Positions 22,124 to 30,950 of a DNA stretch of 64,000 bases are shown here, piece after piece. The notes below the pieces were generated by a model, which saw only the letters and a program-made list of their open reading frames with translations, was not told where the DNA came from and searched no databases. The stretch spans positions 26,040,001 to 26,104,000 of the forward strand of contig CM114275.1 of the NCBI GenBank assembly GCA_050084515.1, given 5' to 3'. Both the position numbers and the translations under genes were made by a program. Position 1 is the first letter of the stretch. Every line of letters starts with the position of its first letter. This DNA comes from Blasia pusilla. Its lineage: Eukaryota > Marchantiophyta > Marchantiopsida > Blasiales.

Positions 22124-23271
22124 TGTTAGATAGAGTTTCATTAGTATTAAGTAAATTGGCTTAGAAAAAGGAGATTCTTATGTTTAAACCTCTTTATGGT
22201 GCCTCTTTTATGCGGGCCCAACTTTAGGAAAAGGAGGTAATAAATAAAAGATGACTTTATAAAAGTAAAGTAGTTGCTTTAATGAAAAGCAAAAGTAGTC
22301 TTGGTTGGTGGCTAGGTTAGTTGGGGTAATTTGGAAAATATCATGTGGGTAAAAGAGGATATTTTGGAAGAGATAAGAGGAAATCTACTTGTGTCAAAAT
22401 GTGATTGGCTAAGCCTTGGGAGGAAGCCATGTGGCACAAGATAAGATAAGCTCTATTTCGTACTCTTGTGATCCTTGTGAGTATATAAAGAGGAGGGACC
22501 TTCAAGGGTTCATCACCTTCTATTCCACATCTTGAGTCTCTCGTGTCTCTCTTGAGTGTATGGCTTTGGAATTGCTTGCTCTTCCAATGAGAGTGGATCA
22601 CCCCTCTTGGGAGAGTAACTTGATCATGGTCTATTCTTGAGAGGTTTCTAGAGTGTGTGTGTGTGTGTGTGGGGGGATGAGAGGTTTGTCACCAGAGAGG
22701 AGTTTAGTCATACTAAAATAGCGGATGTTTTGCTTGTTACTTTCCCAATGAGAGTGGATTACCCTCTTGGGAGAATAACTCGCCAAAACCCATTCTTGAG
22801 GAGAGTAGAGAATGTCTCAAGCATGGATAGGGGTGGAGCACGAGCCGTGCCCGACTTTCCTTTCCTCAATCCTTACCATGTCAAGGTACTCTTTGTAGAT
22901 AGGCACTTTGGTTCACTCGCTATTTAGTTTATCACTTTGGGAGGCGTTCATGAACCAGGTCATGCAATCTCCAACTCCGGTGATTCTTCCTATCGTCACA
23001 TATGGAAGGACATGGGATTGTACTTTGTATGTCCTTATATAGCGATCCATGGATGTCAATAGGCCTGGTCAAGTAGGGTTTAACACTAGTTGTGCTATCT
23101 TCCTCGTGTACAAACGTAAAATAGTTTATAGGATTTTATAGTTAGGAATTTTGGTCCGATGTTACGAAGAAGTGATCGCCTCGGCACTTCCATTTGTGAT
23201 ACTGCCGTGAGAGAATGGAGAGTGTACATCATAATTTTGTATTGAAAAAGGAGAACTTATTAGAGAGTTCA
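22124..23271 (+). repeat. Family-B long LTR inserted in the S3 element
   Basis: This LTR begins TGTTAGATAGAG and carries a TATA box TATATAAAG (22482-22490) and two 'GAGAGTGGAT' blocks. It ends near 'GAGAGTTCACCTTG', the same point as the minus-strand copy at 8372. It lies opposite in strand to the S3 host and splits its gag/leader. Sequence after 23271 still resembles family-B internal sequence for about 75 bases. The insertion therefore extends further, and its right limit is uncertain (no later than about 23.9 kb). Confidence 0.65.
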
Positions 23272-23800
23272 CCTTGCATCGACCGCATCAACCGCAGCTA
23301 GAAGGCCCGCCCTTGCTCGAAGAAAGATTCTCGACACGACAACGGTCCCCAACCAGACCACCCGACAGCTCCGTGATGACCAACGCCGATGCCGCACCAC
23401 CACCAAATTACCAAGTGACGTCGATGTTGCTATACTATTCTAGCTCTACTAGCTATGGGTGTAGGCAACCTAACTTGTCATCACCACAGGAAGTCTCCCA
23501 CAATCTATTCGTCATCCCTCCACCCTCACTACCGGTAGCACACAGGAGTAACACTACTCTGGAAATCAACGTCAACCATAACAATGGGCGCGCAAGCAAG
23601 AAGCACGATGGAGGGGATCCAAACACAGGAAATCCAACGACAACCCTCCAATCGCAAATGGAAATCAAGGTAACACAATCCACCAAACGTGGTGCCCTCT
23701 GAATCCACAAAACCCACCACACAATTCTAACGCAATAGCTACTCCGCCGTGGGTCGATGACGTGCTAGTCGAGCGCGTAGCACCTGAAAATATCACCTGC
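23272..23800 (+). pseudogene. Possible gag N-terminal part of family B
   Basis: An open stretch of 142 codons (23274-23702) directly follows the family-B LTR. It is rich in Pro, Ser, Asn and Thr with 'AAPPPNYQ' and 'NVNHNNGRASKKHDGG'. It resembles the low-complexity start of a retrotransposon gag, but I find no diagnostic domain. No second LTR follows, so the insertion is incomplete. Confidence 0.35.
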
Positions 23801-23927
23801 ATGGAGAGGCTACACCGTACTATGCGCTAGAGGTACATCAACAAAAAACCTGAGATGCATAAAGCGCCTAACACATCTCCGAACAGCACCAAATGAGCTA
23901 CAACAACAGACCTGTTTGGCATAGTTA

Positions 23928-23980
23928 AGAACTCGGCAGTTAAGCGTCCTCCAGGAAGAATAGCCCAAAGATGGGTGACC
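23928..23980 (+). repeat. 5S rRNA-derived segment (Cassandra TRIM- or SINE-like)
   Basis: Three blocks of the 5S rRNA internal promoter region are present in order and at 5S spacing: AGAACTC, AGTTAAGCGT, then 22 bases, then GATGGGTGACC. These correspond to the A-box and C-box parts of plant 5S rRNA. The rest of the 5S gene is not recognisable, so this is not a functional 5S gene. Cassandra retrotransposons carry such a 5S piece in their LTRs, and some SINEs have a 5S head; I cannot tell which this is. Confidence 0.65.
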
Positions 23981-23999
23981 AGTTATGCAAAACTCAAAT

Positions 24000-24887
24000 C
24001 CCAAATCCTGCAAAAATTGCCTCACGCCCAAGCAAGCAAGCTTGCTCCTTGCTCCTTACTCCGCCTCTCACGCCCACTCGCCCCGAGCTACCACGAGTTG
24101 CCTCGAAGCCTCAAAATGCTCGAGACATGCCCCTATCGCCCCGTTTGCCACGCTTCGCCATGATTCACTATGGAGAGAGGTCCAACCAGGGCGCCCCCAA
24201 CGGGATAGGCATCTCAAAAAATGAACGAGTCACCAACCAAATAGCCCCTCCGATCCGTTGTCCACCATAGCCAAACCTTGAGCTAGTCCGCAAAATTTCG
24301 ATCAGAAATTACTTCACAAATACGTGATCGAAATCAAATCTGTTTCGATCAGAATTCAATTGACCACCATAGCTATCTCCCCACAAAAACTCAGCTACAA
24401 TTGAGCTCCGTACTCCGAGCTAAAAATCAGACAAACTTGATGTCCATACACCTCTAGAACCGCAAATCCGACAGCGCTTCCGCCAAGTTTCATGCACGCA
24501 GAAATCCGCAACGCTCCACGCACTCGAGCAGATAGCTTCACATGAGATCAAAATACAAGTAGAAATAGGAACCTCTCACCCGATCTGGATGAACTTCAAC
24601 AGAGCTTCCGCACTCCAAGCTCTCCACATCGTAAAAACCGCTTCGAACACGACCCGAGAATCTTCAATGCTTGATAACTTCCAACTCCCTTGACGAAATC
24701 CGGCGATCTACAGCACGTTGGAAAGCTCTCAGCAAGGCGATTCTTTCCCAACCAACCGCGCACCAGATTCACACCTCCAACATAGTCCACAAGCCACGAT
24801 CATCCACGGTTGAGTTCACAATCAGCCCTAACCAGATCCTACTGATCTACAATCGAAGCTACCATCGATCTACTCCAGTTCTTTGAG
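24000..24887 (-). other. Leader of the S3 element (non-coding)
   Basis: This region lies between block A1 and the gag start. It has only short open frames and no recognisable domain. I see no primer-binding site complementary to the common initiator-tRNA end immediately after A1. Confidence 0.5.
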
Positions 24888-25255
24888 TGAAATCCGTGAA
24901 AGACCTACTGTCATAAAACACGTTTACAATCACATACAATCGAGCCAAACCCACTCCACGATTGGAGAATCTAGGTCGAAGCTTGCGGGAAACACCATAG
25001 CCAAGAGCTCTACTCACTACCAAGGCTAACTCCCAACGCAACAGGCTCAACTCAAAGAACTGACTGTTCTTTGAGGGCAAGCCACCTTATATCCTCCAAC
25101 CTAAGAGCGGGCCCTATTGGGAAAGTCACCCCCAAGTGAGTAACCCCCAACCCTATGTATGGAACCGCATCTCTACCAAGCCACTACGGTCCTACATAAG
25201 GAATGGCCTCTACCAGCACACCATACTCTACGACATAATCCGTATGGTCATGACA
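24888..25255 (-). repeat. S3 block A1 (5' terminal)
   Basis: This block begins on the minus strand with TGTCATGACC at 25255 and ends with CACGGATTTCA before the leader. A TATA-like GGATATAAGG (about 25087-25096) is the likely promoter. It is nearly identical to A2 (14340-14709). The right flank GCTC repeats the left flank of the whole element. Confidence 0.9.
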
Positions 25256-27786
25256 GCTCCTTTAGAGCCACAAGACTATAAAGTGCAACAATGATTAACT
25301 TTGACACAAAGAAGGCCCTATGTTTTAAACTTTGGTCCAAAAATTACATATTCTTGTTCCTTTGGGATAAGAACCTTACCTAACACCTATGACGTAAATG
25401 GAATATCAAAGACACATAATGCCATATTCACTTATGTCATTTACGCCTATAGATAATCGTACACCAAAATATCTCCAATAATTTATGGAACAACAAAGTT
25501 CTTTTGATCACTCCATGTCTCTCTTATGTGATATCAAACCCACTCTCTTTATGAGAGGCTTGGGTTATTAACCAAGCAAGAAGGACCTTAGCTCGTACGC
25601 CCGATGGAAGAGGTTCAATAGAAAGAGAATGACCTTTCAATTTCACTCTCTTTGGGTATATCCTTTCCCTCTCCCCAAGCTTTTACCTTAATGATCTATA
25701 CGCAAACGTTATCTCCTTGTCTCTTGATATGTAATAGTGGCTCAAGGGCAACTTCTCAAGATGGAAAGCCAACTATATTCATAATAAGAACTTGGCCGAA
25801 ATAATAAGTTCCTTAATATGATCCGAGTCGAAAGTAGGGAGAAATACGCTCCTTTAGCTTATCATAATCCTCAATAGATCATCCTTCAACTCTCAAGAAT
25901 TTTGTTATGATCTCCTTGAAGGCACCTTGTGGACACTTTTTGATCCATTGCAAAATATGCAATAATCATCTAAAAACCATCTTGTATATTCCTCTAGAAA
26001 GTTTTCAAACATATTAATAACCATATTCCAATCTAGATAATATTACGTTTAACATTATTGTGCTTCAATTCACATGTGATTGGAAGGGAGAATAATTTTT
26101 AATGGAGAAGGAGTAGATTTTGTTTAAATTTTATGGAAGGGTAAATTACTCAGGGGATTGGGATATCATTTAAATTTGAATGGAGGATTGTAATAACTTA
26201 GAATAGTGAAATTTTATTACTCTTCTAAGATTTTAGAAAATATAAATTAGATTAAAATTTTTAAATGAATAATTTTATAATTTCAAAAATTAAAAATTTT
26301 AATTCACATGGAAAATAAATTTGAATGGAAAATGATTCTGCTTTTTTAATTAAAATTAATTAATATTTTAGTTAGTGAACGTTATTTTGGTGGGAAGAGT
26401 GAAAGGGGAAGAATATTTATTGTTCAAACTTTTACTAAAGAATGAAATTATTTAGGGGAGATGGGTATTATGTAAAGGTGAACTTTTCTTACTCTTTTAA
26501 GATTTTAAAAAGTGGGAATTATACTTAAAATTTGAAATTAATTATAGTTTCAATATTTAAGTATAATCTTTAAAAAATTTATTGACACCTATTTGTTAAG
26601 GCCCTTCTATTGAGGAAACCGTGTCACGCGTGCATCGCACATGCAACACACTAGGACATTCAGAAGGAGGACACATATATAACTACAAAAAATATTGTGG
26701 CTAAACAACTTAAGAATAACAAAAACCAACTGATATTTGGATAGATAGATAGATAGATGAGTGATCTATTGATGAAAGGTGTTCGTTGGCAAAGTTGCTA
26801 TCGAGATGTCATAATTGTATTAAAATCTTCATACCGCAGTCGTTAAGAATGAGATTAAGGGAATTTGGGAGGGATTTTTTCTTTTCTAGAGATAAAGAAG
26901 GTGAAGGGGTAGGGAGGTTAATATTAAACAAGAAGGATTGTAGAAGGTGAAGGGGTAGGGAGTTTTGTTTTAAACAAGAAGGAATTTTTTTGGGGAAATA
27001 AGGAGGTGGAGTGGGAATTTTACAAACGGAAAAAGAGGAGAGATATAGACCATGTGGGAAAAAGTGGAGTTTAGAATGAATATGGTAGATGGACAATAGT
27101 GAAGAAGGAAGAGGTAATGACTTTTCCTCTTTAAAAGCAAGGAGATTGGAGCCCGAAAAAGTGGATGTGATTAAATTTTGTTCTCTTAGACAAGGAAGCA
27201 GGAGAGATCAAGGTTTTTTTTGTTTAGCCAAGCTTTACATTTTAGTGATTCATAAGGGGATTAATGGAGGGAGAGAGGGGTTCAAAAAGAATTAAATATT
27301 GAATTGAAAGTGGAGAGGGTTTGGTTTTAAGTAAGTTGAGTCTGTATGTTTTGTTTTGTCTTCTCTCTAAAACAAAGAGTTAGGTATGGGGGCTTTCCAA
27401 ACGAAAAAAGAAGGAGAGTTATGGATAAGGTGGGGAGAAGTGTAGTGCAAAATGAGAAGGAGGAGGAGTGCATAAAAGACTAAAGGGAGATAGAGGTTCT
27501 AAGGATCTAAAACATTCCATTAACCACAAGCACCCTTCAATGTTTAGAGAGGATCCGGGGTTACGAGTAAATTGAGAATTTATTTTGAAATTGCGCATCA
27601 AAAACCGATTGCATTTGTGTAGTTTCTTTGTATATCGAATATGTGAAATTGGTTCAGAAACCAAGATTATTGTTTTCGATAGGAATTCCCGGAAACGTAC
27701 GGATTTCATGAAAAAACTCCCCCAACCTTGGTATCCTTTCATCTTTGCTTCACCATAATATGACACATGTCTAATTGTGTGGGCAA
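25256..27786. other. AT-rich intergenic DNA with a decayed S1 A-B remnant
   Basis: At 25450-25910 the minus strand is alignable with S1 block A and the start of block B (e.g. 'CAAAATATCTCCAAT', 'ATGAGAGGCTTGGGTTA', 'GAGGTTCAA'). It is an old, heavily mutated copy. From 25990 to 26580 the DNA is very AT-rich. At 26888-26970 a purine-rich unit 'GAAGGTGAAGGGGTAGGGAG' is repeated twice. No genes seen. Confidence 0.45.
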
Positions 27787-29016
27787 TGTCACATCTGAGT
27801 AGCCGATAGGCCGAGATCTATCGTGGATAGGGCGTAGGAGCCAACGGACTATCTTGAGTGTAACTTTGTCCCACAGTGTCGGATGAGGTTGAGGATAGGT
27901 CCATTGTGTCAGGAACGTCATTTCTGACGACTTTCATGTTGAGGTCTTTTACAGCCGGGTGACTTGTTGACCAGGTCACCCACCCCTGGGAACCTCGTGC
28001 GCGTAGGTTACCAAGGGAAGGGCTATTTTTAGGGGAAGAGCCTTTTGGCTCTTCCCAACCTATATAAGAGAGGAAGATGGCTTTCCTAAGCCATCTTTCT
28101 AATGTTGGGCCGTTGGAGCACCTCCCTTGTATGTGTGTGAGGTAGGACTAGGGTGCTAGCGTCCGGATTCCTTGATAGCACAGGATGGACGAGGCTCAAT
28201 ATGCCGATGTAGATTGAGGAGTGGAGTTTTAGGCCGGGTGTGCCGCTTTTACTACTCTTTATTTGTACATGAGAAAGATGTGTGGGTGCAAGCATGTTCT
28301 CAGAGGGCAGAAGTTTTTCGTAGAGTTATGCCTATGGCCTTTGAGAACTTAGCTATTGCCCAACATAGAGATACATTGAGGTACGCGACCATTCGTGGAG
28401 GAGGTTATCGTCCAGGGATTAGGAGGTTTTATCCTGGAGATTACGTGTATTTACAGCAGGCGGCACCCACGATGCTAGATGTCACTGCAGGGCGCACGAT
28501 CCTACGTGTGCGAGAGGTATTACCGAGCGGAGTCCTCATGTTGGAGGGACAGGATGGTATGGTTTGGAAGGATCATGTGCGCAATTGTGCGCCATGTCAT
28601 CTTCCAAACGTAGATGGGACGGTGGATCCGAGCTTGGCAGGGGTACCTGCAGGCTTGAGGTGTATGTTGTGCGGATCTGCGAGGGGTGCAGCCACCATGT
28701 TGGTATGTGATGGTTGTTCTCGAGGGTGGCATATGTCATGTCTGACCCCCCCTCTTGATGTGGTTCCCACGGGACGATGGATGTGTCCGAGATGTGTATA
28801 GGGTAGTAGGTCATATTAGAGAGATATGATATTTTCTATCTGGAGTTGGGGGGGATCCAACTGCCAGCTAGGGGGGCGGTTGTGTGATCTCCACGTATAT
28901 GTATGAGTTGATTTTTGTACATGTGTGGATCGACCCGTGTGTAGGGAAGATCGGTGTTGTGTGGTGTAGATGTGACGAGCGATGTATGTTGTGTAGCAAT
29001 ATGTATGCGCACGACA
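27787..29016 (+). mobile_element. S2 mini-element (A - integrase tail/PHD - B)
   Basis: This element starts TGTCACATCTGAG and ends ATGCGCACGACA, with flanks GCAA and ACAA (3 of 4 match). Block A (27787 to about 28273) contains TATATAAGAG (28061-28070) and perfect hairpins at 28033-28056 and 28074-28097. Immediately after A the sequence jumps to the integrase C-terminal region and runs through the PHD finger, the G-run (28871-28876) and block B (about 28879-29016). Gag, protease, methyltransferase, RT and the integrase core are all missing, so it is non-autonomous. Confidence 0.8.
28328..28801 (+). CDS. GPY/F-like plus PHD-finger protein of the S2 mini-element (157 aa)
   Basis: The first ATG of an open frame that runs to the stop at 28801 gives 157 residues. 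The frame is open back to 28172, but only through non-ATG codons. The start MPMAFENLAIAQHRDTLR is the integrase tail. It is followed by the basic-aromatic module 'GDYVYLQQAAP', 'TILRVREVLPSGVLMLEGQD', 'MVWKDHVRNCAPCHLPN' and a complete C4HC3 PHD finger: CMLC, CDGC, HMSC and CPRC, plus the Trp two residues before the seventh Cys. It lies about 260 bases below a TATA box in block A. PHD fingers of this type bind H3 tails, so the product would be a chromatin-binding peptide without an enzyme. Whether it is transcribed is unknown; an intact frame by chance is possible. Confidence 0.55.
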   Translation: MPMAFENLAIAQHRDTLRYATIRGGGYRPGIRRFYPGDYVYLQQAAPTMLDVTAGRTILRVREVLPSGVLMLEGQDGMVWKDHVRNCAPCHLPNVDGTVDPSLAGVPAGLRCMLCGSARGAATMLVCDGCSRGWHMSCLTPPLDVVPTGRWMCPRCV

Positions 29017-30950
29017 ACAATAACTTCAAAATAAACCATCATTACTCTATATTGTTTGTTTTTGGTAGGGATTAAAGATTGTGAAGTGGTCTTTCGATAC
29101 AAAGGTTTTTTTATTCATGTTCATGTGTGTTTTGTTCATTAAGATCTACTCATAAGTTTCCTTAATTCCTAGCATACACCTACTATTTTTGGAAGTCATA
29201 TCCTAAAAAAATGCCTCTAAAAAAACATGGAAGGTATGTTCACAAACTTACTTTCTTGGGATATGTGGAAAGAATGTAAATTTTTTTTTGCCTTCCCCTT
29301 ATTTTACTTGTATGTATGCTTCTTTAAGATTGGGTGGTATATACCATGTATCCCATAGACAATTTTTTCATTGTTATACTAAGAAAAAACCATTTCCTAT
29401 TACATGGGTGGTTCGCATGGCACATGCATCCTTGCGAATATATTAAGTATGATATTAAAATATTTAAAATGGTTACGAACATGGCTTGTAATCCCAACGG
29501 GATACTACGCATAAGTATCCCCTTTTGATTTATTTATGAGGAGGTGCTCTAACTTTGTGCCGGTGCAGTTGCCATGAGCCAACTTTGATAGCCCTATTTT
29601 TATGGTCTCAATTAGAGCTCCAAAGAATGTTTGCGAAGCACATTTATTCACGGTCGCCCTGTAATGAACGACACACTTTATGGCACCCCATCAATTGCGG
29701 GCCGGGTTCGGGTCGCCTGTCTGCCTTCCCCACCCTGGGCTCCAATATTCCAGGAGCTTAGGGTTAGGTTGAAGGTAACTGCTAGGGTTTAGAGCTGGAG
29801 TCCCCGTTGGTACACCCACGCAGACCCCGCGTATAGGAAAAAAGAGAGTCTGGGCCTGGCCTAACGGGGACGGAAAAGTTGGATGAATTGGGTCAACCGA
29901 GGCGCGGATGGATTGCGAAGTTGCCAAGGAGGAGGTGGTTTTTCCTCCTTCGCTCACCGTAAGAGCGTACAACCGAGGTTATCTTTTTCCTTGTTTCTTC
30001 AGAAATACTCCATGATGGGGGGAGAGGGTGAGAACGTGAAGGAACTCGGAAGGAAAGGGGCGGAAAGGGAAAAGATAACGGGAGGACTTGGGGGGGGAAT
30101 AATTAAATGCGCACGAATGAGGACGAATATCCCGGATGTCGTCCGGAGGCTGGGCACCGGAGAATTCGCATTGAAGCCGCGTTACCGCGCCCGACCCTGC
30201 GGGGCTTGCAAACCGCTTCCGGTTCCCACGTGGTAAAGCTCTGTGAAACTTAACGACAAGAGGCGGCTCGGAGAGTATCCGTGCAATCCCCAGCGTCCAC
30301 GTCTGCACGCATGGTTCTGTGAGAATGGCGAAGTGCTTCGAGGATCAACAGTGGCCAAGACAAGAGCGACGTCGTCCGAGGGCTTCCTTCCTTCGGCAGA
30401 GGAGGCTGGAGACTGTGTGCAGAGTCTGCGCAGCAGATCAGAGGAGAGAGGGGTTGATTTGATGCATACGGACGTAGGAGGAGGACAGGAGGGATTGGAA
30501 AGGTGGAGTGGTGACTTTTGTTTAATGATCAGACAGTGCAACAGGCAGGCGAGGGAAGAGGGAGAACTGCTGGCGTTTGTGCAGCAGTAGTAACAATAGA
30601 ATATCGTTTTGCCGTCTCGCCTTCACAGACGTTGCGCTATCTGCATCGCAGACTGCGAGTTACTTCTCCTTTTTTTTTACCACGTTGTGCTCTGTTCGCT
30701 GGCTTTCGGGAAGGGAAGGATCCGGCGCAGTAGACAGGCAGGCAGGCAGGCAGGCGGAGAAGGAACGCGCACACAGAAGAAGGGGAAACGAGAGGAGGAG
30801 ATTGAAGATGTCGATGATGTAGGAGGAGAGAAGCACGAAACTTGACGAGATCTGCTGTGGCGCAGCCCTTGGAAAGCATCCGTGAGAGGACTGGAGGAAG
30901 TGGATAGGAGCGGAAGGAAGAGAGGGAAAGGTTTGGAAGGAAGGGGAGGG
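29017..30950 (+). promoter_or_regulatory. Intergenic region and promoter/5' UTR of the ubiquilin gene
   Basis: The part to about 29750 is AT-rich without recognisable genes. From 29750 it becomes GC-rich, with 'TTAGGGTTAGG' at 29759 and a (GGCA)n tract at about 30735-30756. This is typical of an active plant gene start and 5' UTR. No clear TATA box can be assigned. Confidence 0.4.

Larger units (their letters stand above)
14233..25255 (-). mobile_element. Complete S3 retroelement with split direct repeats and 4-bp target duplication
   Basis: This unit is 11.0 kb long, of which about 1.1-1.7 kb is a later family-B insertion. Read on the minus strand it runs A1 (25255-24888), leader, gag, protease, C5 methyltransferase, RT, RNase H, integrase with PHD finger, G-run, B1 (14819-14713), a 3-base spacer, A2 (14709-14340) and B2 (14339-14233). 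The flanks are GCTC on both sides (14229-14232 and 25256-25259), so the outer ends TGTC...GACA are those used at integration. B1 and B2 are identical over 107 bases, and A1 and A2 differ by only a few changes, so insertion is fairly recent. The coding parts nevertheless contain shifts and stops. A normal LTR element would read LTR-body-LTR; here the body lies inside the repeat, between A and B. Confidence 0.9.

Noticed and set aside
23928-23980. Functional 5S rRNA gene
   Set aside because: Only the internal promoter blocks match; the 5' third and 3' third of 5S rRNA are not recognisable.
14233-25255. Classification as a DIRS/PAT/Ngaro element because of the split direct repeats
   Set aside because: The polyprotein has an HHCC zinc domain and DDE integrase wording plus a 4-bp target duplication. 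I find no tyrosine recombinase, and DIRS-type elements make no such duplication.
26809-27096. 95-codon minus-strand frame
   Set aside because: Pro/Ser/Leu-rich translation of a purine-rich repeated stretch; no domain.
30882-30950. Longer ubiquilin start at 30882
   Set aside because: The codon is GTG. In a eukaryotic gene the first in-frame ATG is at 30951, which also gives the usual short N-terminal extension before the ubiquitin-like domain.
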